From Vitis vinifera (Eukaryota; Streptophyta; Magnoliopsida; Vitales; Vitaceae), in contig NC_081820.1 in NCBI RefSeq assembly GCF_030704535.1, positions 22,085,001 to 22,149,000 of the forward strand: 64,000 nucleotides of DNA, in the 5' to 3' direction. The notes below the pieces were generated by a model. That model saw nothing but the letters and a program-made list of their open reading frames with translations. It searched no databases and had not been told where the DNA came from. Shown piece after piece: positions 50,061 through 60,151 of the stretch (its first letter is position 1; each line of letters opens with the position of its first letter). Both the position numbers and the translations under genes were made by a program.

Positions 50061-50690
50061 AAAATTTAAAATATAAAGAAAATTTATTGCAATGAATTCT
50101 CTAATACTAGGAGAAGTGTCCACAATTCCTGAGTTTGAGATCTTTGTGTTTGCAGCCATGCTGGAAACTTAGGGCCCATCTTGTAAGAAATCATCTTCAT
50201 ATATTGAAGTTGAAAAGGAGGAATCCAATTTGAGCTCACACTGAATGTTAGATACGTCCAAGACATCTCTAAGTACTTCAAGTTTGAGAGTTTGATAAAA
50301 TGTACTTCTGATACAATTCCTGCCAAAGGGTTTCTTCCTATAACCAGAGCTTCCAAATTTGAGAGAAGTCCCATGCTCTCTGGGAGAGCGCCATTTAATA
50401 GATTACCATAAAGATATAATGTGGACAAGGATGATAAATTTAAACACCACTTGGAGGTAGCATAGTTTTTTGAGAAAATAATAATAAAATCTTTGATCCT
50501 TGGATAGCTCTGGACAGACCCGATTTGATGTCCTCTCCTTTCTCAACTTCTTCATCATCTCTGAAGGTGTGAATTCCATATGCAACCAAACTGTTATAAA
50601 GATGTCAGTAAAATTCTTGCGAGTGTCTTTACCTCTGAAACTCAAGAACACATCATAACTATGAGGATTAGAAGTAGAAGATGAAGCCAT
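50061..50690 (-). pseudogene. TIR-LRR chimeric pseudogene (copy 2)
   Basis: The ATG at 50,690 gives [20 protein letters not shown], a TIR start. Two single-base deletions relative to copy 1 (after NFTD, and at the poly-Ile stretch) shift the frame. The two stop codons of copy 1 are absent. Compared with copy 1, 133 bp are missing between ATTT repeats (copy 1 positions 21,663-21,666 and 21,796-21,799). In the frame that ends the TIR part (NYATSKWCLN), this joins TIR directly to LRR sequence (LSSLSTLYLYGNLLNG) without a stop. The LRR part continues to about 50,084 and is cut by the Copia-like LTR. It has no NB-ARC and no intact product. Confidence 0.85.
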
Positions 50691-50817
50691 TTTTGGACTG
50701 GTTCCGGAGGAGTTACAAGAAGGCTTAGAAAGAAAAGAAAGGGTCTTTCAATGATAAATGGTTGTTCTCCTCTTGGCAAGCAATCTTTTTCTGGTCGGAG
50801 CTAGAAGGAAGAATATT

Positions 50818-51504
50818 TATTTATAGAGATTCATGCAATTTGGATGTATTTTAATTAATTTATAATATATATAGATATATATATATACTTAGGACATTTA
50901 CATTTAATAAATCCCCTATATAATATTTGTTTGTAATATAAATGTATAAATATATATAACACATGTAAACTTAATACAAACAGCATAGCTGGCCTGGGTC
51001 CTGCATCAATTCCCTTTGGTCCAGTTCATATTTTCATTTTAAGAATGAGATGCAATCCCACATCGGCCACAAACAAGAATGAAAATGAGTATTCCTCATG
51101 AGGTCCTGGTTAAATGAGCCTGGAGGGCTGGGCTGGGCTGGGCTTTAAAGAGTAAGCTGCTGTGTGGAAGAAGCTGTTGGGTCCGTCCATCAAATCTTAT
51201 TTCAGATTTTTGAAATACAAATTAAAAAAATTGATTTTTATCGATATATTGCCAAAAAATCGATGAAAATTGTAGAAAAGGGACTACAAATGCATCAACA
51301 CTCAATTCATTTTCATGGCAACAGTGCCTAAAAGAGATTATTAATTAATTTCATAACACAACAGCAATAACATATATAGAAACTTCAACACAAAATATAA
51401 TTACTGCAATGCGAAATTAATACTACCACTTTGAATATATAGTGCTCTTTGGCCATGCCACTGAAGTTGTTGAAACATGTGAGTATGATACACTCTCTTG
51501 GAGA
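50818..51504. other. Segment B left part (second copy), 3' flank of receptor gene 2
   Basis: The join to segment A is at about 50,817. It aligns with 33,630-34,345 and 26,300-26,940. It contains ATCCCACATCG at 51,055-51,065. No gene was seen. Confidence 0.5.
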
Positions 51505-54290
51505 TCATCCTGAAACGAATTTGAAAATAAAAGTAAGAGGCAATAGATTTGGAAAACATGTCAATATATGATTTGAAAAATTTTCACAGAAGGGTAATCA
51601 TGTGTCTTTTCCTTACCAGCATGGTATCTTCTCAGCTTTTGGTGGAACCACTTCAATTTTATTGCTATACCCACATAGGCCCGGTCTCTCATCTCATAAA
51701 GAAACTGGAAATAAGCATGCCTCCATGCTCTCTTGAAAAAGAGAGCTCCACAAACTCCCCAAAACCCCACAATGAATCCTGATCCCATGCCGATGTAAAA
51801 CCATGGGATTTCAGGAAATTCTCTGTTTTCTTCTACAGCAGTGGGACCTAGAGTCTCTTCATCTTTTGTGCAGTTTTTCGTAAGAGGGGCTCCACACAGT
51901 TCAGGATTGCCAAAGAAAGAAAGTGGATCGAAGCTTTGAAGCTGGGTGCTTGAAGGAATTCTCCCAGAAAAGTTGTTGAATGACAGGTCCAGGTCATCAA
52001 GAAATGTTAAATTGCTCATGCTCTGAGGAATTTCACCTGAAAGATGATTTCTCGAGAGATCTAGAGATTCTAATGATGCCATCACCCCAATTTTCTCTGG
52101 TATCCTCCCCATTAAATGATTTCGAGATAAGTTTAGAAATTGCAGTCTAAAAAGACTTGAGATTTCAATTGGGATTGATCCAGATAAATTGTTACTTGAA
52201 AGGTCAATCATCCTCACATATTGAAGAATCTCTTCGTACTCTGCTTCCCTCCCCTTTATATCTAAAACAAGACTTTCCATGTAAAGTTCAAAATCATAAC
52301 CTGCTTCCAAAGCACCATACACAATACCATGGATAGGTCCTCCAGTCATAGCACTGATATTATTCAAGCACTTGGGTATTGATCCTGACAGACTATTATC
52401 AGCAAGATCCAACACTATAAGAGAAGAAAGTTGGCATATTTGTGGAGGAATTTTGCCCATGAATTTATTGGATCTTAAGTGGATAATAATTAGAGTTGTC
52501 CTCTCAAAAATCCACCAGGGTATAATCCCCGAAAATTTATTGTTACTTAGATTTATCAGCCCCAAAACCTTGCAGTTCTCTAGTGATGAGGGTATGTCTC
52601 CATAGAAGGAATTGTCGTGCAAGCTCAATGCTTTAAGTCCGACCAAAGAACCCATGGAATTAGGAATTTTACCAGATAGATTGTTGCTTCCCAGGCTTAC
52701 ATGAGTAAGAGACTGCCAATGCATCCAACAATCAGAAAGTTCCCCTGATAAAGCATTAATTGATATGTCAAGGGCCTCCAATTGACTTGTTCCATTCATC
52801 TTTTGGCACATGAAAGGGGAAATCTGTCCCGAGAATGAATTGTTAGCAATATTCAAAATACGAACATTCGGAGACAGACGTGGCAACCGACCTGAGAAGC
52901 AATTAGAACTCAAATCAATGACAGTATTATTTAGTACAACTTGGGATAAGTCCCCAGATATCTGGTTGTTAGAGAGATTGATCCAAGGGATGTATGAAGC
53001 GAACTTCCATAACCAGTTTGGAGCTGTGTCCACAATTCCAGACCTGGAAAAGCCTAGATAGACAAGAGACTTTTGTGTCTGTAGCCACGCAGGAAATTTT
53101 GGACCCATTTTACAGGAATCCGCACCCAGAAACTCTAGTTGGAATGGAGGAGTCCAACTGGAGTTCACATGGAAAGATAAAGATGTCCCAGATATCCATA
53201 AGCGCTTCAATTTTGAGAGTGCTGTAAAATGTGCTTCTGATATGGTCCCTGTTAAGGAAGTCCATCCTACATTTAATATCTCCAAATTGGATAGAAGCCC
53301 CAGACTCATTGGAAGAGTGCCATTAATCAACGGATTATGATAAAGACTCAAATACATCAAGGATGATAAGTTTCCTATGGATGCAGGAATAGGGCCATGA
53401 AAGGAATTCCAAGAAACATCGAGATATTCTAGATATTTGAGTTGTCCTAAAGACTCTGAAATTTGCCCCTTGAATTGATTGAGATATAGCCTTAGAGACA
53501 CAAGACAACTGAGATTAAACAACCAATTTGGTATTTCTTGATTGAAATTGTTGTCAGAAAGATCAAGAAATGTGAGAGATGTGAAATTGTCATACCCGAG
53601 AGATGAAGTCATATTGCTATCAAGTTCACAATCGGACAAGTGCAGCTCTGAAAGAGAAGGGAACATAGACACGGATTCAAGCCAATGGACTTCCTTGTGA
53701 AGGTCGACCCGATTCATGCCTAGGTACTTCAAAAAAACAAGATGAGAAATCCAACCAAGATTCTCAACGTACAGCCCATAGTTACGTCCCAGATCCAGGT
53801 GACGAAGAGTCGAGAGATTTCCAAGCTGATGAGGGACTAGTCCACCAAATCCAGCATAGGAGAGGTCAAGATATCTCAAACTTCCCATGGAACCCAGGAA
53901 ACTTGGAATTGGACTACCTCCAAAATCATTCCAACTCAAGTTCAAGTAACTCAAAAATTCTAATTCAAGCAAAGCAGGGCTAATCTCACCACCCAACTCG
54001 AACTTGCTATAGAATTCATAATCATCCGTGTCATATGGATTACCGAGATGGAGCTCAACCACTCGCCCTGTAACGTTGTTGCAGCGAACTGCTTCCCATC
54101 TACAACAATCTTGATTGACAGACCAAGACGAGAGCCGGTTGCCAGGATCAGAGAGAGCTTTCTTGAATCTTAGAAGGGCATGCTTCTCTTTTTCATTGCA
54201 AACCAAAGTGTTTGGGTCACATAAGATTGAGATGGTGGAGGAGAGAAAGCAAAGCAAGGGAAACAGAATGATGGGTCTGGAGTTTCTCGT
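51505..54290 (-). CDS. LRR receptor-like protein, EIX2-type (copy 2, start codon lost)
   Basis: It is open from the expected start to the tail and matches the gene at 34,346-37,140. It has signal peptide, LRR N-cap, LRRs, island domain, C-cap, membrane helix and short tail, with the same 107-bp intron (51,616-51,510) placing the stop after RRYHAG. The start codon is ACG (54,290-54,288) where copy 1 has ATG. An in-frame TAA lies two codons upstream, and the next in-frame ATG is about 130 residues in, past the signal peptide. It may be silent, or may start at ACG or from another 5' exon. From the island domain onward it differs from copy 1 (for example HGIVYGALEAGYDFELY against RDIRYDALEVNYGYSNYDNY), while the first two thirds are nearly identical. 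Confidence 0.75.
51510..51616 (-). other. Predicted 107-bp intron in the last codon of receptor gene 2
   Basis: The donor GCTG^GTAAGG and acceptor TTTCAG^GATGATC give Ala-Gly-stop after joining. Sites and length are the same as in copy 1. Confidence 0.7.
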
Positions 54291-55074
54291 GGTTGCTTAA
54301 TTACAAACTAGAGCGAGAATGAGAGTGTGAGTACTTGAAAGAAGAAAAGGCATATATATAATAGAACTCAAGGGCTCCTTTTTATGGTTATAAGCTCATG
54401 TTTTTTGCAGTCAAAATTCCAGAGGTAACACAAAAATCAGTTTTTTTTCTGTTTACCAATATGTACTATTTCATTGAAAATGATTTCCTTTTATTTTCCT
54501 CTCCATTTTCTTTCTATGTCATTCTCCTTCAAATTTTGCAAAAACCAAACTTAGCCTAAAGTTGATCAACTGACTCCAAAATCTTCACTATCATCCAAAC
54601 ACAAAGACTTATAGTCCAAGTAAACGCATGGGGACACATTTTCCACAATGTCCATAAAAATGACTTATGCTAATGGAGAAACTAAGATCCAAGATTCAAG
54701 AATTTAATGTCATACAATTAATATTTAAAACAAGTAGGCAGTCTTTTGAGTTCATATAATTGATCACTTGAAAGTAATGATTTTCTAACATAGAATGACA
54801 ATTTTTCCTTACTATTTTCTTTCCCTCTCATTTTCCTTCAAATTTTCCAAAATCCAAGCTTAGTCTAAAGTTAATGAATTGAACCCAAAGTCTTCACTTT
54901 TATTAAATATAAGGACTTTTAGTCCATGGTGAAGGCATGGAAACAAACTTCTCAAGGCCTCAATAAAGATGACTTATGTCAAGGAAGAAATTGAAATCCA
55001 AAATACAAGAATTTAATGTCGTATAATCGACGTTTGCCAATATATGCAATTTCATGGAAAATGATTTTTCTCCA
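54291..55074. other. 5' flank of receptor gene 2
   Basis: It aligns with 37,141-37,915 with several small deletions, including about 140 bp after 54,480. The TATATATA run about 60 bp upstream of the start is kept but is two bases shorter. No other gene is seen. Confidence 0.5.
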
Positions 55075-56582
55075 ATTTTGTTCATCCATTCCATCATATA
55101 GGAGTCATAGATAGATACCAAAAATGACTTTTCAAGTGTTTTCCTGGAAGTTGCATGAGGCTAGGTCAATGGTTGGGTCTTCATATCAATGACATTGATG
55201 CATGTGAGAGAAAAAAAGAAAAAGGAAAAAATCTAAGAGTCCTTTCCATATGTCCAAATTCGAACAGCCACTCAAAGAGAATAATAAAGTTAATCAATTA
55301 ATTTGAAAGTCTTGACTAGCATTCAAATATCCGGATTTAGACCACGGGGCAAACGCATGGAAACAAACTTTCAAGACTTGTGAAGATCTCTCTTTAGTAA
55401 TTCAATAGTTTGATGTCTGAAAGAGATTTCCTTTGCCTTGAAAAGCTTGTGATCTTCCAAAGTCCCAATTATATAAACATTTCAATGGTAATGGGGCTAA
55501 AGCACCATCATCTTAGTTTCCTCATTTTGCTTTCATTGCTTTATTCCTAGCAAATCTCAGTGATCATTATGATTTTCTAATGATCTACCGTTTCTTTCCT
55601 TCCAAATTGTCCAAAATAAACATAAAAGAGTAATTCACCACTCTTTTTTTTTTCCTTTTTTTTTACCCATGAAAGACTTATGTCATCCCAATAGTGTTTC
55701 TTTAGCCAAAGAGGGAAGCACCCAAGATATGTTAAATAAGAAAAACAATAAAAGTCATAAAGCCTTTGTGTTAACATAATGAATATTGATGTAACTAATG
55801 GATTCTTCCTTTAAATGATAAAGGAAACAACTATTTGCCAAAAATCACTCTCTCCTCTATAAAAGATCCAAGGTTAAAATCTTTTCCCAAATAGTTGTCT
55901 TTATATAAATAAAAAAAACTACTTATTAAATTGAAGAAATCACCCAAAAGGGGATTTGAATTGGGTGTTAGAAGTTTTTTCAAAACAATCGACCAAAAGC
56001 TAAAAGGATGAGAAATGAAGAAGAAAGCAAGAATAATAAAAAGAGAAATGCAAACTTTTTTATAGTGACTCGATAAGCCGCCTACATCCATTCTTGTCAA
56101 ACTTCTAATTGAGTGAGGGTATCTTCAAGACTTTTATAGCCAAAGTCTTCATACTTCTAACATTTGGATTTTAAGGTTCCAATTGACCTTCACAAACTCT
56201 TCAAGTACTCAACCTATTTGAAAACTTTTCTCTCACAAGGAGAAGGTAAGAAAAGATTAACAAACTCCAAACCTAGTAGATTAAGGTTAAGCTCAAAATG
56301 CAAGTAGAAGTTAGGATGGATTTGAAGGTAGACAAAAAGAATTGCAAGTGAGAAATCAATGCACCTTGAAGAAGAGCTTTTAATGAGAGAAAGAACGGTT
56401 TTTCAATTGAATGTGGATGTTTTCTTATCAATAAATACTTTAAAACTCTCTAATTTGTAGCTTTCTAGCTTGAGGATCCCAAAAGCCATAGAAAGGCCTT
56501 AACCGATTAAGCAACTTAATGGAATGGTTAATCAAAAACAAGGATTCATCTATTTCTTTGATAAAAATAAATAAATAAATAA

Positions 56583-56626
<44 letters not shown>

Positions 56627-56950
56627 AAGCTAAAGGATGAAAATAAACTTTTAAGTGTATGAAAAATAACTTAAACTTGAGTGCATCAATAAATACCATC
56701 TTACATTATATCATTGGTTACTTCAAGTCTTCAAAAGTCTCAAGTTTATATAATATTGATCTTTTTCCATATTTGTTTGAGCTTTTTTTTTTTTCAAAAA
56801 TAAACTTGAAAACACTTAACTTGATTTGAATCATTAATGTCCTTAACCTTATTTTGTAATCATTAAAACCCAATTAAGAGAACCCTTAGGATAAAAGTTG
56901 TCCACATAGATCTCTATTAGTTCTTTTGTGGAAAATTAAACTCATTCAAC
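55075..56950. other. Segment C (copy 2), non-coding
   Basis: It aligns with 26,941-29,080 and lacks the 379-bp poly(C)-containing stretch. An (AAAT)n/(AT)n microsatellite lies at 56,566-56,620. No gene was seen. Confidence 0.6.
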
Positions 56951-57930
56951 AAATTTTTTTTATAGCTAAATTGCATTACAAATACATGATGTTATGGAAA
57001 CAAATTCTACTTTACAAGTTGAAAGTGTCACAATAGATTCTTTCTTTAAAGTCTAAGTGAATATGGTATCCCTTATAAAATAAAAACACAAAGCTAATAG
57101 TACTTTTTTGATCATCCATGTCTTTGCCTCAATCATTATCATTATATACAATAAGTTTAAAATTGTTAGAAGATGAATAATATAAACCATAATCAAGTGT
57201 ACATTTGATGTAATGAAGAATTCATTTAGTGGTCTTCATGCGAGTCACTATTAGTGATTAAAAAAAAAAAAAACCTAATAAGTTCAATTCCAAAAAGAAT
57301 GTCTAACCTTATACAAGTCAAATAGCATACGCTTCCAAATAAACTTTTGTATTATATTGGATCCACCATGTCTCCTTCTTCATATCATGACAATTTAACT
57401 TCACATTTTATTGGTTTGTTTCACTAGATCACATATATTCATGTAAACTTCTTCAGAATTTCCTTTGCATGGCCTTCTTGAGAAATGAAAATACCATTTT
57501 TTGTTTGATTCACTTCAATGCCAAGATAGTATGACATGAGACCAAGGTCAATCATCTCAAACTATCGAGCCATTATTTCTTTGAACTCATAAAACATGGT
57601 TGGATTGTTTCCAATGAAGATTAAGTCATCCACATACAAGTAATATATCATCTTTTTCATTCACTTTCATGTAGAGAGCATTTTCATGAGGGCATTTAAT
57701 AAAATTATTATCTTGAAAATATTTATCAATTCTATTATTCCATGCTCTCGGTGTTTGTTTTAGTCCATACAATGCTCTTTTTAATTTTAGAATCTTGTTA
57801 TCATGCCCTTTTTCCATATAACCCATGGGTTGTTCTAAATACACTTCTTCTTCAATATGTTTATTCAAAAAGACAAATTTTACATCCATTTGAAAAATCT
57901 TCCAATTATTTTAAGCGACCAAAGATATGA
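56951..57930 (-). pseudogene. Copia reverse transcriptase-RNase H remnant (copy 2)
   Basis: It is the counterpart of 29,081-30,070. RT sequence lies at 57,889-57,626 with KLKRALYGLKQTPRAW. The catalytic block keeps YVDD (57,636-57,625), where copy 1 has YVND. The same small frameshift precedes the block in both copies, so the element was already dead before duplication. Confidence 0.85.
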
Positions 57931-58089
57931 TTAATCTTATAGTTTCTAAATGAGCAATGAGAGCAAATACCCCACCATAATCAATGCCTTATTATTGCTT
58001 TTAGCCCTTTGCCACTAATCTTGTTTTATATCTCTCTCTACTTCTCCTTTTGTATTCTTCTTTAAGGTTAATTTCATTCACCTCCCATG

Positions 58090-58265
58090 AAATTTGGGCT
58101 ATATACACCTAACATTCATTGGTTTGAAATTTTATCAAAAACTTCTCTTACTTTGAGTTAAAGAGGAGGTGAATGAAATTAACCAATAAGAAGGGTAAGG
58201 GAAGTTTTTGACGAAATTTCAAACTAATGGTGTTGGGTGTATTTAGCTTAAATCTCGAGGAAAAT
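58090..58265. mobile_element. Inverted-repeat (MITE-like) element (copy 2)
   Basis: It is the same structure as at 30,225-30,405, with a few substitutions. Confidence 0.6.
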
Positions 58266-59768
58266 TGAGCAAAATAAATCATTCTTCTTTGCCTTGTACA
58301 CCTATCTTACTTCAATTGTTATGTTTTCTTTTCTTTTCTTTTCTTTTCTTTTTCTTTTGGAAATGTTTTGATTTTCATGTGTCGTTCTATTAGGAATCCT
58401 AAATTACTTCATTCCCATGCCTAGATCTTGTAGGGTGCATGTAAATCTATCATGGGTTCTCTAAATCTATCACAACAAAAAACCAGGTATTCAAAAGCAA
58501 TATTGATATCGCAAAAAAACATAGATCTAGAAAATAGTCACATACCTTTGATATGGATGTTCTCGGATCGATTCCAATCAATATAGATTACTCCAAAGTT
58601 GTAATAGATCTCGTAAAAGCCATGATCTTTCGCCCAATGACTCTTCCTTGTGTCTAAACACTAAAATTATGAAGATCTCAAGAGTGAAGGCTAGAGTTCT
58701 TTTTTTGAATTGTAAAGAGAGAATTACAAGATTTGGAAACCCTAACCCCCTAAAGGGTATGTATTTTCAAAAATATTTTTATTTGAAATAAATTTTATCT
58801 TTATTAGAAGGTTAGACAATTAATAGAGACATGAAATATTTTTATTTGAAATAAATTTTATTCTTATTAAAAGGTAAGACAATTAATGGAGACATGAAAT
58901 ATTTTTATTTGAAATAAATTTAAACCTTATTAGAAGGTAAGACAATTAATGGAGACATGATTTGTGAGGAAGACTATGGTGGGTCAAATGATTGCTTTAA
59001 TCAAAATTAAGTAGATTGGAAATGACAATGTTGAGTTGAGCATTGGGGCCATCCATCATTGGGTTGAGACTGAAAATCCATTTTATCTTGGGTGGGAAGG
59101 GTTTTGTCCCTCTCTTGATGACTGCTTTCCTTTGCTTCTTATTTAGGCCACTTTGAAGGCTTCTTCTCTTGGTTTCCTCATGGGGCCATCCCAAGTGGTG
59201 GGGGCTTGAGTGAAACTTAAGATTGGGTTCTTGGGATGGTCCATGGTCCATGGTCCATACCCATTCCAATTTCCAACCCCACAAATAGTTGTCATGTTTC
59301 ACTTCATTAGAGTTAGCAAAATGATAAGGGTTTGTCAGATAGAAAAAAGTCAATATATTTTTTTTTCTTTTTTCAAGTTTAATAAAAGCAATTTTATTTT
59401 TAGAAGTAGCATAGGAAACTCTGTATTTGTCATTGCCTTCCATCATGAAAAAGTGTTATTAAAGATACCACTTCTTCTATTATTTTTATTTATTTTTTGT
59501 GAGAAATTAATTTCTTTTTTATTAATTCAACAAATCTATATTTTTTTATAGTCAATCTAATAACTAAATTACAGTCAAAATGCATTTTTTATTTTATACT
59601 TAATAAAATAAAAATATTTAATTTTATTATTTTTTATATATAAAAACTCTTATACAAATATTTATTTTATATTTTTAAAAATTATTTTGAAATATAATTT
59701 TTAATAATTTTTTAAAGTCATTCTTTGTAAGAGGTTTTACTAAGCTTTTTTTTTTTTTTTTGCCATTT
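58266..59768. other. Remainder of segment C (copy 2), non-coding
   Basis: It aligns with 30,406-31,852. The 63-bp direct repeat has three copies here (58,764-58,960) against two in copy 1. A (TTTTC)n run lies at about 58,327-58,350. A minus-strand open stretch of 149 residues at 58,997-59,446 is longer than its counterpart but has no recognisable domain. Confidence 0.5.
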
Positions 59769-60151
59769 GCATGTGCCAAGGATGAAAATATCGGTAATCA
59801 CGGATATATCGGTAATTCGATTTTACGGATATATCGGATATATCGGAGATATTTTTGGATATATCGGAGATATATCGGTGGATATTATTGGTAGGCTTAA
59901 AATTGTTAAAAACTCATGGAAATGCAAGAAAAACCTCATAATAATATAATTAGAAGTATAATAGACATTTTAAAATTGTTTTATTGAAAAATTTGATATA
60001 TATATGATATAATTTGCGATATTAGATGTAATTATATCATGTCGATCTATAAGAAATGTTAATTTCGTAATTGTTCTCATTATAAAGTCACATCAAATAC
60101 TTCATTTCATTAAATAACAATAATTTGTACACATTACATTGCAATGTCCCT

